Below, one piece after another: positions 43,092-51,492 of a stretch of DNA of 64,000 bases. The stretch lies in assembly GCF_026343295.1 (NCBI RefSeq), contig NZ_JAPELY010000003.1:1240001-1304000 (forward strand). The letters are read 5' to 3'. The stretch's first letter is position 1. The number at the start of each line of letters is the position of its first letter. Under the pieces are notes generated by a model. It did no database searches. It worked only from the letters and a program-made list of their open reading frames with translations, and was not told the origin of the DNA. A program made the position numbers and the translations under genes. The DNA is from Streptomyces sp. NBC_00083 (lineage in GTDB: Bacteria > Actinomycetota > Actinomycetes > Streptomycetales > Streptomycetaceae).

Positions 43092-43751
43092 ATGACGGCA
43101 CAGCCTTCGGAATACCACCGGCGCGTGGCAGCGCAGAAGCGGACGTCCATCATCGAGGCGGCGACGAAGCTGTTCCTCGACTCCGGCTACGACGGCACCT
43201 CGCTGGCCCGCATCGCGGAGGCGGCCGGAGTATCGAGGGCGACTCTCTTCAAGCAGTTCACCACCAAGGCGGCCCTGTTCGAGGCGATCGTCACCGAATA
43301 CTGGAACGTCGACGACGAGGAGGCGCCCCTCCCGGAGCCCGGGAATCTGCGCGCGGGGCTTGAGACCATCGGACGCCGATACGTGGCCCTGCTCACCCAG
43401 CCCGGCATGGCCGCCCTGTTCCGCATCGTCATCGCCGAGGTACCGCGCTTCCCCGAGCTCGGCGAGACCCAGTTCAAGCTCGGCAAGATGCCCTACTTCG
43501 AATCGGTCCGCCGCTACCTGGCAGCGGAGAACGCCGCTGGTACAGCCCGGCTCGACGACGCGGAGATGGCGGCGACCCAATTCCTCGGGATGATCTCCAA
43601 CTACGTGTTCTGGCCGCGGATGCTGCTCGCACGCTGGGAGCCCGACGACACCGCCATCACCAACGCGGTCGACCAAGCGGTGCAGACCATGCTCGCCCGA
43701 TATTGCGCGCCGGTGGCCGACGGGGTGCGAGCGCAGGACGCCCCGGTGTGA
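43092..43751 (+). CDS. TetR-family transcriptional regulator
   Basis: The 219-residue protein has the TetR HTH at residues 15-60: IIEAATKLFLDSGYDGTSLA then IAEAAGVSRATLFKQFTTKA. The C-terminal ligand domain resembles the AcrR/RutR group (VALLTQPGMAALFRIVIAEV). A GGAGGG ribosome site precedes the ATG at 43092; an in-frame extension to 43047 would overlap the operator. It is divergent from the SDR and NmrA genes and probably represses both and itself via the palindromes at 42995-43067. Confidence 0.9.
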   Translation: MTAQPSEYHRRVAAQKRTSIIEAATKLFLDSGYDGTSLARIAEAAGVSRATLFKQFTTKAALFEAIVTEYWNVDDEEAPLPEPGNLRAGLETIGRRYVALLTQPGMAALFRIVIAEVPRFPELGETQFKLGKMPYFESVRRYLAAENAAGTARLDDAEMAATQFLGMISNYVFWPRMLLARWEPDDTAITNAVDQAVQTMLARYCAPVADGVRAQDAPV

Positions 43752-44233
43752 CGGCACGGCGACCGCGACCCTGTGCGTCCCGCTACGCGGTCACGCTGCC
43801 GCCGTCAGCAGGGGAGTTGACTGCCCTGCCTGCACGAAGCCGCTGGGCGGCACCAGAGCGCCACGAAGCCGAGCGGCGCTGCCCGCCGCTGGCGCGCACA
43901 GGCCCTGTCGGCGGTGCGGCGTTGTGCAGCGGCTCCACCACGCCCGTGGAGTCGGCCAACACCGAGCCCGGCCTCGAAGGGGACTCGCGGGCGACGCGGT
44001 GATGGCTCTCGGTTCGGTCACAGGTAGGTAGCCCGAGGACGCTCTGTGGAAGGTTCTGGAACCGCGCGGCCGTCCGGGCCGCAGTACCCGTGACCTACGC
44101 CGGTAAACGTGAATTGATGGCCACCGGCGATGGGCTGCGGCCATGACGCGACACCGCAGGTTGACCGCGGCAGGTCCGGAGCGCAACGCCCGTCCGTAGC
44201 AAGGTCGTTGCAGGGCCGGGGCTCGTCGGTGCC
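43752..44233. other. Intergenic stretch between convergent genes
   Basis: About 480 bases between the TetR stop and the terminator of the VOC gene. No supportable gene. Frames are Arg/Ala/Pro-rich with no motif. Confidence 0.4.
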
Positions 44234-44274
44234 TGTCCTGCCCGCCCTGATTCTTGTCCTGGGCGGGCAGGACA
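44234..44274 (-). terminator. Strong hairpin after the VOC gene
   Basis: Perfect 13-bp arms, GTCCTGCCCGCCC (44235-44247) and GGGCGGGCAGGAC (44261-44273), extendable by one T-A pair, with a 13-base loop. The hairpin starts 9 bases past the VOC stop on the minus strand. No U-run. Confidence 0.82.
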
Positions 44275-44282
44275 CGGCCGGG

Positions 44283-45065
44283 CTATGCCAGGGGCTGGGG
44301 CTTGATCATGGCGAAGGGGGCGCCCTGGGGGTCGGCGACGACTGCCATGCGGCCGGCCATCATGTCGAAGGCCGGCGCGATCACGGTGCCGCCGCGCTTG
44401 ACGAGAGTGTCCAGGGTGGAGTCGGTGTCGTCGACGGCGAAGTAGGCCAGCCAGTGCGCAGGGGTGCCGGGCGGGTCGTTGTCGAGCAGGGTGACGCCGC
44501 CGACCGCACGGCCGCCGACCCGCATTTCCCAGTAGGAGTCGGCGCCGTCCAGCGGTTCGATCTCGATGCCGAACGCCTCGCCGTAGAAGGCGGTGGCGGC
44601 AGGCACATCGCTGGTGTGGAGCTCGTTCCAGACCAGGGCCCCGGTCTCGTTGACGACCTGGGCGCCGAAGAACTCGCCGGGCTGCCAGATGCCGAACACC
44701 GCGCCCTGCGGGTCGGCGGCGACCAGCATCCGGCCCAGGTTGCCGACGTCCATGGTCGGGACCATCAGAGTGCCGCCGGCGGAGACGATGGCCTCCTGGG
44801 TGGCCTGGGCGTCGGTGCTGGCCAGGTAGTTGGTCCAGACGGTCGGTGCCTCCGGCATCCCCTCGGCTGCCATGGTCGGGCCGATGCCGGCCACCGCTCG
44901 GCCGTGGAGCTCGCAGACCGCGTATCCGCCGAACTCGGCCGGGCCGGGCTTTCCCTGCCAGCCGAACAGGTCGCGGTAGAAGTCCAACGCGGCCTGCTGG
45001 TCCTTGGCCATCAGGTCGACCCAGCACGGAGTGCCGGTCGCGTACGGGGAGGTGACTTCGGGCAT
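44283..45065 (-). CDS. Two-domain VOC (glyoxalase/bleomycin-resistance) protein
   Basis: A 260-residue protein made of two VOC modules: residues 1-125 (CWVDLMAKDQQAALDFYRDL, MAAEGMPEAP, ADPQGAVFGIWQP) and 130-260 (WNELHTSDVPAATAFYGEAF, YWEMRVGGRAVGG, ADPQGAPFAMIKP). Each has the paired beta-alpha-beta-beta-beta pattern. Metal-ligand positions are only partly conserved (His/Glu in the second module). Such proteins resemble the PhnB/27-kDa antigen CFP30B family of actinobacteria and may bind or modify small molecules. The gene begins at the ATG at 45065 with GAAAGGG and ends at a strong terminator. Confidence 0.88.
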   Translation of the reverse strand: MPEVTSPYATGTPCWVDLMAKDQQAALDFYRDLFGWQGKPGPAEFGGYAVCELHGRAVAGIGPTMAAEGMPEAPTVWTNYLASTDAQATQEAIVSAGGTLMVPTMDVGNLGRMLVAADPQGAVFGIWQPGEFFGAQVVNETGALVWNELHTSDVPAATAFYGEAFGIEIEPLDGADSYWEMRVGGRAVGGVTLLDNDPPGTPAHWLAYFAVDDTDSTLDTLVKRGGTVIAPAFDMMAGRMAVVADPQGAPFAMIKPQPLA

Positions 45066-45218
45066 GTTTCGCCCTTTCTCGTGAGGTCTCACGTCACCCT
45101 TTCGTCGTGGCACGGTGGCGTGCTCCTCGACACGCCGGGGTTGCAGGTGAGCACGCATGGTCCGTGTTGACCCCGGTGCGGGGCAACGACGTTCTCCGGC
45201 CGGAGGAGCCCGCAGGGG

Positions 45219-46700
45219 TCATGCCGCCACCGTGCTGGGCTCCTCGGCGGCGGGCTCCTCGAGGGTGTGGGAGTTGGTGAGGCTCAGCGCGCCGCCCGCC
45301 GCGACGAGTCCGACGACGACGGCCAGGAGGGCGTAGGTGATCCGCTCGCCGTGGAAGAACGACGCGACAAGGCCGCTGTCCCATGTTCCGGCGGGCAGTT
45401 GGGTGGTGACCAGGGCGGCGATGAGCGTGCCCACCACGGCGGTGCCCACGCTGGAACCGACTTCCTGGGCAGTGTCGTTGAGGGCCGCGCCGAGCGAGGT
45501 GCGGTTGCTGGGCATGGCGTCGACGAGTGCTACGGCGCAGATCGTCATGACGGTACGCAGTCCTACGGTCATGAGCACCATGCAGGCCGCGATGGCGGTG
45601 TATCCATGGTCGACGCCCCAGGAGAGGCCGGCCAGCGCCCCTGCCAGGCAGGCTGCGCCGACGAGGCAGGCGATGCGGTGACCGAACCGGCGCGCGAGCC
45701 ACTCGGACAGCGGGGTCGCGGTGAGCATGGTCACGATGATCGGCAGGTTCGCCAGGCCGGCCCGCACGGGGCTCCACCCGTAGGCGTACTGGAAGTGCAG
45801 GATCAGTCCGAACATGACGCTGGCCATCGCGATGGACGTCCCGATCTGCGCGATGACGGCCCCGCGCACGGTGCCGTGGGCGAACACCTTGAGGTCCAGC
45901 ATCGGTGCCGGGCTGCGGCGTTCGTGCCGTACGAACGCGACCGCGGCGGCGACAGCGCCGGTGATCGACGCGAGGGTGATCGCGGACAGCCAGCCGTGTT
46001 CGACACCGCTGGTCAGGGAGTAGCAGGCGAGTCCGATGGCGGCGACGCTCAGGACGGCGCCCGGCAGGTCGAGCGCGTCCTTGGTGAGGTCCTGTGGCTG
46101 GTCGGCCGGGACGCCGAGCCGGACACCGATGCAGGCGATCAGCGCGATCGGGGCGTTGACGAGCAGCAGCCACTCCCACCGTACGTGGGCCAGTGCGGTG
46201 CCACCGAGCAGCGGTCCGAGTACGAATCCGGACATGCCGACGATGATCATCACCGTCATGGCGCGCATCCGCAGGGCCTTGTCGTCGAACAGGCGGAAGA
46301 CGAGTGAGTTCGTGATCGGGGCCATCGCGGCCGCGGCTATGCCGAGCGCGGCCCGCAGGGCGATGAGCTCGCCCGCCGTGCTGACCAGGGCGACGCACAG
46401 ACTCAGCGAGCCGAACACGGCGAGTCCGATCAGGAGCACCCGGCGGCGTCCGAACCGGTCGGCCATCGATCCGGCGGTGAGCAGCAGGCCGCCGAAGGTC
46501 AGCGAGTAGGCACCGGTCACCCACTGGAGTGCGGTGGTTCCGCTGCCGAGGTCGCGGCCGATGGTGGGCAGGGCGATCGACAGCAGCGTGTTGTCGACCA
46601 TCTCGACGAAGAAGGCCAGGCAGAGGGCGGCCAGGGGAATCCACGCCGCGCGCAGGGAGGGGTAGGCCCGGGAGGCGGTTGGGGGCGGGGCTGTGGTCAT
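45219..46700 (-). CDS. MFS multidrug efflux transporter (DHA2, 14 TM)
   Basis: A 493-residue exporter with 14 predicted membrane helices. The first helix carries FFVEMVDNTLLSIALPTIGR (the LDxT-like motif of DHA2 pumps, here VDNT), followed by SMADRFGRRRVLLIG (motif A). The central hydrophobic pair and the C-terminal half are typical of EmrB/QacA proteins. It is divergent from the TetR gene at 46801, with several CGAACG-type repeats between them, so it is an inducible drug pump. The substrate cannot be inferred. The VOC gene follows about 155 bases downstream on the same strand and may be co-expressed. Confidence 0.93.
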   Translation of the reverse strand: MTTAPPPTASRAYPSLRAAWIPLAALCLAFFVEMVDNTLLSIALPTIGRDLGSGTTALQWVTGAYSLTFGGLLLTAGSMADRFGRRRVLLIGLAVFGSLSLCVALVSTAGELIALRAALGIAAAAMAPITNSLVFRLFDDKALRMRAMTVMIIVGMSGFVLGPLLGGTALAHVRWEWLLLVNAPIALIACIGVRLGVPADQPQDLTKDALDLPGAVLSVAAIGLACYSLTSGVEHGWLSAITLASITGAVAAAVAFVRHERRSPAPMLDLKVFAHGTVRGAVIAQIGTSIAMASVMFGLILHFQYAYGWSPVRAGLANLPIIVTMLTATPLSEWLARRFGHRIACLVGAACLAGALAGLSWGVDHGYTAIAACMVLMTVGLRTVMTICAVALVDAMPSNRTSLGAALNDTAQEVGSSVGTAVVGTLIAALVTTQLPAGTWDSGLVASFFHGERITYALLAVVVGLVAAGGALSLTNSHTLEEPAAEEPSTVAA

Positions 46701-46716
46701 GGCGAGTCCTCTCGAT

Positions 46717-46776
46717 CGAACGTCGTTCGGCTATCGAACGGCGTACGATGAGCTACGATAGAACACAGTTCGATAC
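46717..46776. promoter_or_regulatory. TetR operator cluster
   Basis: In the 100-base gap between the MFS pump and TetR, a perfect 13-bp palindrome CGAACG-T-CGTTCG lies at 46717-46729. A degenerate copy CGAACG-G-CGTACG lies at 46735-46747 (18 bases on), and a third GAAC-ACA-GTTC element is centred at 46766. The phasing fits two or three TetR dimers on one face of the helix. Confidence 0.7.
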
Positions 46777-46800
46777 GGTGCAAAGGGCGAGGGAGAAGCG

Positions 46801-47502
46801 ATGGCCGGCCAGCAGGAACGCTCCCGAGGCGGACGCCGACGCGCCTCACATTCGATGGAGTCCGTGCTCTCCGAAGCGGTGGCCCTGCTCGATGAGGCCG
46901 GGGCACCCGCTCTGACGTTCCGGGCACTCGCGCAGCGTCTCGGGGGCGGCGTCGCCAGCATCTACTGGTACGTGGCGAGCAAGGACGAACTCCTCGACCG
47001 CGCCACCGACCACGTCATGGCTACGGCCCTGGCCGAGATCGAGGCACTTCCGCGCACCGACGACCCGATCGACGACCTCCGCGCGATGGCCCTGACCCTG
47101 TTCGACGCGATCGTGCAACGGCCATGGCTGGGCGCCTACTTCATGCGCAACACCGATGTGCAGGGCAATACCCTGCGCGTGTACGAGAGGCTCGGCGAAC
47201 AGACCCTCCGGCTGAAGCTCACCGCGCGCCAGCGGTTCCACGCGGTGTCCGCGGTGACCGGGGTCGTCGTCGGCTCAGCCGTGGACCTGGGGCAGGAACC
47301 ACCCCAGGAGGTCCTCGACGGCGCCGTGAACCGCGAAGAGTTCCTCGGACGCTACGCCGCGGCCTGGCGAGAGCTCGACCCCGAGGACTTCCCCTTCGTG
47401 CACGAGATCATCGACGAGTTCGACGGGCACGACGACATCGTCCAGTTCCGCGCCGCGCTGGACCTGACCCTCACGGGCCTGCGCCTGCAGGCCGGAGCCT
47501 GA
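46801..47502 (+). CDS. TetR-family regulator (TetR_C/tetracycline-repressor type)
   Basis: A 233-residue regulator with an N-terminal basic tail and HTH (LTFRALAQRLGGGVASIYWY, residues 40-60, the YWYV box of TetR-class repressors). The large C-terminal domain (FDAIVQRPWLGAYFMRNTDV) resembles TetR_C of drug-pump repressors. A GAGGGAGAAG ribosome site precedes the ATG. It is divergent from the DHA2 pump and very probably represses it and itself. Confidence 0.92.
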   Translation: MAGQQERSRGGRRRASHSMESVLSEAVALLDEAGAPALTFRALAQRLGGGVASIYWYVASKDELLDRATDHVMATALAEIEALPRTDDPIDDLRAMALTLFDAIVQRPWLGAYFMRNTDVQGNTLRVYERLGEQTLRLKLTARQRFHAVSAVTGVVVGSAVDLGQEPPQEVLDGAVNREEFLGRYAAAWRELDPEDFPFVHEIIDEFDGHDDIVQFRAALDLTLTGLRLQAGA

Positions 47503-47541
47503 GCCGGTCCCTTTATCCATTCGCGGGTCCTGATGGTGGCA

Positions 47542-48531
47542 TCACCGCAGTGCGACCTTCTGCCCGATGGACTGCTCGCGGGCGGAGGCGACGACGAGGG
47601 CCGTGGCCGCGGCGTCCTGCGCTGCCACGCCGACCGACTTGTAGAGGGTGATCTGGTCCGGTGTGGTGCGTCCCGGTCTGCTGCCGGAGATGAGTTCGCC
47701 CAGTTCGGCGTGGATGTGCTCGGCTGTGATGAGGCCGTTCCGGATCGGCATGAGCAGGTCATTGCTGCCCGCGGGAAACGGTGCGAGCACGGCCTGACGC
47801 GATTCGACGCACACCAGGGCCTCTGTGACCGTGGCGTCGTCGATCTCGCGGCCGGCCGGGTTGTATCCCACGGATGTGATGTGCACACCGGGTGTCAGCC
47901 AGGAACGGCGGATCACGGGTTCGACGGCGTGCGTCGTCGCGGCGGCGATGTCCGCTCCGTCGAGCGCCGCAGCGTAGCTGGACACCGCCTGGACCTCGGC
48001 ATCCAGGACGGCTGAGAGCTCCGCGGCCAGGACAGCGGCTTTCGCCGGATCGCGGCCCGCGACGCGGACCTGCTCGATCGGGCGGACCCGGCAGATCGCG
48101 CGGGCGTGGGCCCCTGCCTGCACGCCGGTGCCCAGCACGGCCAGCACCTTCGCGTCCTCACGGGCCAGCAGCCGCGCCGACAACGCCGAGCAGGCGCCGG
48201 TGCGTGCCGCGGTGATGGCGGCACCGTCCAACAGTGCGGCGGGCTCTCCGGTGTCCGGATCGAACGCCACGATCAGCGCCTGATGTGTAGGCAACCGTGT
48301 CCCGTCGTTGTGCGGGAAGAGGGACACCAGCTTGGTCATCAGCACTTCGGCCGACGGCAGGAAGCCCGGCATGGCCGCCAGGAATCCATCGTGTTCGGGC
48401 ACCAGGGCGGCGACGCGGTCGGGAACCGAGGCGCGGCCCGCACTGAGGTCCTCCATCGCCGGGGCCAGAGCATCGATCAGCGAGTGCATGTCGAGCAGGG
48501 CCTCGACCTGCGAACGGCCCAGAACAAGCAC
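47542..48531 (-). CDS. Ornithine-cyclodeaminase/mu-crystallin-family protein
   Basis: A 329-residue enzyme of the OCD/alanine-dehydrogenase family. It has an N-terminal LIDALAPAMEDLSAGRASVP, MPGFLPSAEVLMTKLVSLFP, LLDGAAITAARTGACSALSA (the conserved TAxRTxA), the NAD motif VLAVLGTGVQAGAHARAICR and DIAAATTHAVEPVIRRSWL. The GTG at 48531 is preferred over a TTG at 48540 because GGGAGG then lies at a normal distance. Family members convert ornithine to proline, reduce imino acids or act as imine reductases; the substrate residue set was not decisive. It is a stand-alone gene convergent with the TetR gene. Confidence 0.88.
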   Translation of the reverse strand: MLVLGRSQVEALLDMHSLIDALAPAMEDLSAGRASVPDRVAALVPEHDGFLAAMPGFLPSAEVLMTKLVSLFPHNDGTRLPTHQALIVAFDPDTGEPAALLDGAAITAARTGACSALSARLLAREDAKVLAVLGTGVQAGAHARAICRVRPIEQVRVAGRDPAKAAVLAAELSAVLDAEVQAVSSYAAALDGADIAAATTHAVEPVIRRSWLTPGVHITSVGYNPAGREIDDATVTEALVCVESRQAVLAPFPAGSNDLLMPIRNGLITAEHIHAELGELISGSRPGRTTPDQITLYKSVGVAAQDAAATALVVASAREQSIGQKVALR

Positions 48532-48948
48532 GTGCCTCAACCTCCCGATGCCGAACGTCCGGCCGACGACCGCACAGCCAAAGCGTCAACCGCAGCACCC
48601 CCATGCGCCCGGCTACGACACGCTGTTGCTCGTGGGCGCGCGCATCCGCACGCGCCTGAGCGCATCAGCGTGTAGCCGACAGGTGGTGTCCCGCGCACGC
48701 GCCCTCGGGGATCGCGGCCTGCGGGTCGCTCTCCCCGGCCTGGTGCACTCGCTCGTAGTTCTCACTCACATGTGGCCATCACCGTGGCAGCGATCGGGAT
48801 AGGCGCCGTCTCGGCCGCGCCCGCGCCCGCGTCCGAGGTGGGGATCGGCGACGTCCTGTCTACGTTGTGGACATCCCCGTCGGGAGCTCTCCCAACCAGT
48901 ACGGCGTTGCAGACTTCCGCCTCCGGGCCCGGCCGAGGTGTGCTTCCC
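48532..48948. other. Intergenic stretch with a doubtful small secreted peptide
   Basis: About 415 bases between two minus-strand genes. A plus-strand frame from a GTG at 48772 (65 residues, AITVAAIGIGAVSAAPAPAS at the start) looks like a signal peptide but has no ribosome site and runs into the MerR gene, so it is not called as a gene. Confidence 0.3.
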
Positions 48949-49308
48949 TCACTCTTCGGTGGGTCGTAGTGGGCATCCTGTTCCGACGCGTTTGGTGAGT
49001 TCGGCTCGTAGGGCCGTGAGTTCGGTCATGCGTGCGTCGACGACCTGGATCTTTTCCTCGAACAGCGCGGACAACGCCTCGGCGCTGTCGGGCGCTTCGC
49101 GGAGTGTTTCGCCGGTGCGCGCGATCTCCGCCAGCGAGAAGCCGAGCGTCTGTGCGGTACGTACGTAGTGCAGCCACATCACGGTCTCGGGTGGGAAGTC
49201 GCGGTATCCGTTGGCCAGACGCTGACCGGAGACCAGGCCGATCTTCTCGTAGAACCGGATGGTGTCCTTGGTTGTCCCTGTCTGAGCGGCCAGCTCTCCG
49301 ATGCGCAT
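48949..49308 (-). CDS. MerR-family transcriptional regulator
   Basis: A 119-residue MerR protein starting MRIGELAAQTGTTKDTIRFY at the ATG at 49308 (GAGGGGA ribosome site). The HTH is followed by the wing NGYRDFPPETV and a coiled coil (about 75-110). The C-terminal tail has one cysteine (GTGCPLRP), reminiscent of metal- or redox-sensing MerR proteins such as CueR/SoxR relatives, but a single cysteine is weak evidence. It is divergent from the membrane protein at 49405 with a MerR-type promoter between them. Confidence 0.9.
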   Translation of the reverse strand: MRIGELAAQTGTTKDTIRFYEKIGLVSGQRLANGYRDFPPETVMWLHYVRTAQTLGFSLAEIARTGETLREAPDSAEALSALFEEKIQVVDARMTELTALRAELTKRVGTGCPLRPTEE

Positions 49309-49334
49309 GGCGTCCCCTCGTCGAGATCTTGGGC

Positions 49335-49365
49335 TTGACCTTGGACCGTACTCCACTGTTTAGCG
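49335..49365 (+). promoter_or_regulatory. MerR-type promoter
   Basis: A -35 box TTGACC at 49335-49340 is followed about 19 bases later by TTAGCG (-10 region, 49360-49365), with TGGA/TCCA half-sites spaced symmetrically between them around a central GTAC. This is the extended-spacer layout that MerR regulators activate. It points at the membrane-protein gene at 49405. Confidence 0.6.
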
Positions 49366-49404
49366 TGAGGTGTTGCTGCCCACCGGACAGACAGGAGCCT
49401 CACC

Positions 49405-49884
49405 GTGTTCCAACGTTTCGCCCCCGCACGCCCCGCCTACCTTCGTGTCGTTCGTGCGAATGCCTGGTACGACCTCATCGTCACGGCTGGTTTCACCACG
49501 CCGTGGACTCTTGCGCTGGTGCATGACGGCCTGTCCTGGATCGGTGACTATCTCGGGCTGGGCGTTACGCCCGAACTCGACCCGATGCAGACCCTGTACG
49601 CGAATCTGATGGGTTCGGTCGTAATCGTCTGGGCGACCTTGCGGGTGGTCAGACCGCTTGCGGTGCACGGACTGTTCGACGGCATCGCGCGCGCCTTGTT
49701 CGCGACATGGATGGCGTACGCCCTGGCTCAAGGCGTCCCGCAGTGGCTGTGGCTGTTCCTCGTGGTCGAGGCGGCACTCGCCGTCGTCGAGCTCGGACCT
49801 TGGCTGCTGCACCGCGACAGCCGGTCGACGGACGGCCGCTCCGGGACGGTTGACGGCCGTCTCCTCGGCTCGGCGCGTCATTGA
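49405..49884 (+). CDS. Four-helix membrane protein, MerR-controlled
   Basis: A 159-residue protein with about four hydrophobic helices (residues 24-43, 72-88, 95-115, 116-138) and short polar ends. An AGGAGCC site lies before the GTG at 49405. The N-terminus FQRFAPARPAYLRVVRANAW and compact layout suggest a small membrane protein of unknown type, similar to Streptomyces proteins paired with MerR regulators. Its probable inducer is the effector of the divergent MerR. No transport or enzymatic motif is visible. Confidence 0.75.
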   Translation: MFQRFAPARPAYLRVVRANAWYDLIVTAGFTTPWTLALVHDGLSWIGDYLGLGVTPELDPMQTLYANLMGSVVIVWATLRVVRPLAVHGLFDGIARALFATWMAYALAQGVPQWLWLFLVVEAALAVVELGPWLLHRDSRSTDGRSGTVDGRLLGSARH

Positions 49885-50157
49885 CGACGAGCCAGTGGCC
49901 CGCCGTCAGGGCTGCGCTGGGGGCCGCCAGTCGCTCTCGTGGTGGCGAAAGGCGCCGGCGCCGACGATCCGGTTGCGGGCGAGGTCTGTTGGGGCGGATT
50001 CCTCACTGAAGCCGGTTTGCTCACATGAGACGGAGGACTGCCCTCATGGACATGTACGGACGCCTCCGGTTCGCCTAGCGTGGAAGGTGACTGGCGGAAC
50101 GGTTCGGACCGGGTGCTACGCCCGGCTACCGACCTCACTACAGAGAGCGGCAGCATC

Positions 50158-50943
50158 ATGGGTTTCGATCGGAAGAACGAGCGTGGCGAGCGGCAAGGAA
50201 CAGCTCTGCCACCTCGGACCTCAGCAACCCAGAGCGGCAATGCGGCGCCCTTCTTGGAGAATCGTCAGGTCACGCAGGCGTCCGTCCAAGCCGTGCAGCG
50301 CATGGCTGGGAACGCTGCCGCCACCGCATATGTGCAGCGGGCCACCGACGAGGAGCGTGCCAAGGCCGACGCTCGGCGGAAGCGTTGGGCCGAGCGCGAC
50401 ACCGGACGCGGCGGTGCCCAGCAAGCAGAGAGCTTCACCACGCGCGAAACCCCGTTCGGCCCGTACAACGAGCGTCCCGGACGCGGCGGGGCTCCGTACA
50501 TCACCACCAACATGGATCAGTATCCGGGAACCCAGGCGACCGACGGCCGCTACGTCCGTGAGGAAGAGAGCCAGTTCAACGGCCTGATCCCCGCTCTCGA
50601 CGCCGAGCAATTCCTCCCCCTCGTCAAAGCGCTGAAGGGGCGGGAGCTGAGCAAGGAGGAGATTGAGGATCTGAGCGACGACCAGTGCCGGGCCGCGGCG
50701 ATGCTCATGGGAATCGCCAACGCCGAGGCGGTTCGTGAGCCGGGAGCGCTCAAGCACATACGCAGCGCGCTCCGGCGGCAGGCCAACCCGTCTCATGAGG
50801 CACCGGAGTTCCTCAACGACTACCCCCAGGGACGCGTCGGTGGTGCCAAGCATGAGGCCCGCGTCCGGTCGGGCCGGAGGCGGGCCACGCCCGAGGTCGA
50901 CACCATCAATGAAGCGTCGTCGTCGTCGGACGAGAACATGTGA
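50158..50943 (+). CDS. Candidate polymorphic-toxin or contractile-injection cargo protein
   Basis: A 261-residue soluble protein. Residues 46-61 read VQRMAGNAAATAYVQR, the AGNAAV-VQR type of repeat found near the N-termini of actinobacterial eCIS-associated (DUF4157-type) proteins and cargo. A basic disordered stretch (62-110), a middle region with a helical acidic segment (LDAEQFLPLVKALKGRELSK) and a C-terminal block follow, the latter including ALRRQANPSHEAPEFLNDYP and ending in a serine-rich DENM tail. No nuclease or protease motif could be named. An Imm35/YrhB-like protein lies about 550 bases downstream on the same strand, which fits a toxin-immunity pair. The ribosome site is weak. Confidence 0.55.
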   Translation: MGFDRKNERGERQGTALPPRTSATQSGNAAPFLENRQVTQASVQAVQRMAGNAAATAYVQRATDEERAKADARRKRWAERDTGRGGAQQAESFTTRETPFGPYNERPGRGGAPYITTNMDQYPGTQATDGRYVREEESQFNGLIPALDAEQFLPLVKALKGRELSKEEIEDLSDDQCRAAAMLMGIANAEAVREPGALKHIRSALRRQANPSHEAPEFLNDYPQGRVGGAKHEARVRSGRRRATPEVDTINEASSSSDENM

Positions 50944-51136
50944 GTCTCCGGCCGGCCCTCGCCGAGACATACGAACGGAGCCTCGAAGACGCAGCGCTGC
51001 GTCCACTCCTCCTTGGGAGCGAGACACCGAGGAGGGTGGGCACGGCCTTGGCCGCGTTAACCCAGCAATCTCCGATCGTGCTCCCTGCGCGGGCCAGTCC
51101 GAGCAGGCCGGCAAAGGTGGCGTGGCGACGCGTCAT
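50906..51136 (-). CDS. Doubtful small protein, possibly a truncated secreted-protein start
   Basis: A 76-residue frame whose ATG at 51136 has a good AGGAGA site 8 bases upstream. It starts MTRRHATFAGLLGLARAGST, which resembles a signal peptide interrupted by an arginine. The rest is Arg/Ser-rich and overlaps the end of the toxin-like gene on the other strand by 38 bases. It may be the broken N-terminus of a lost gene; no family is recognised. Confidence 0.25.
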   Translation of the reverse strand: MTRRHATFAGLLGLARAGSTIGDCWVNAAKAVPTLLGVSLPRRSGRSAASSRLRSYVSARAGRRLTCSRPTTTTLH

Positions 51137-51492
51137 GCCGGATTTCTCCTGATCCCGATGGGTGGGGGAGCGGGCGCGGCCGGTTCTCTGCCGATGCTGC
51201 GGCCGCCCGGTGTTACCCCCGTCCCGACCTGTGCGGTCGGGACGGGGCTCGCGCTATGCGGCCAGCCGGCGAGCGGCGGATGCCGAGGGCGCGACGTAGC
51301 AGCTGGGATCAACGGGGGTGCCGTCGAAGCGCTCGATGCAGCAGCCGAACTTGTTGGATGCTGGCGCAGCACACTCGTTCCGTTGCTGTCGTATTCCTGG
51401 CCAAGTGAACGTCCGCCAGACGCGCCTCGTGCGTGCCCCTGGCCGTCAGAATCGGCTGGTTGAGAGAGAGTCCTGTGCGGGAGGCTGCATGC
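51137..51492. other. Intergenic stretch with a strong terminator-like hairpin
   Basis: About 355 bases between the toxin-like gene region and the immunity-like gene. The one clear element is the hairpin at 51217-51247; the rest shows no motif. Confidence 0.4.
51217..51247. terminator. 12-bp perfect hairpin
   Basis: Arms CCCCGTCCCGAC (51217-51228) and GTCGGGACGGGG (51236-51247) are exact inverted repeats with one more C-G pair and a 5-base loop inside. No U-run. It lies 270 bases after the toxin-like gene and 245 before the immunity-like gene, so the two are probably separate transcripts. Confidence 0.65.

Noticed and set aside
48772..48969. Possible small secreted peptide
   Set aside because: Signal-like start but no ribosome site, a Ser/Pro/Gly-rich tail and overlap with the MerR gene end.
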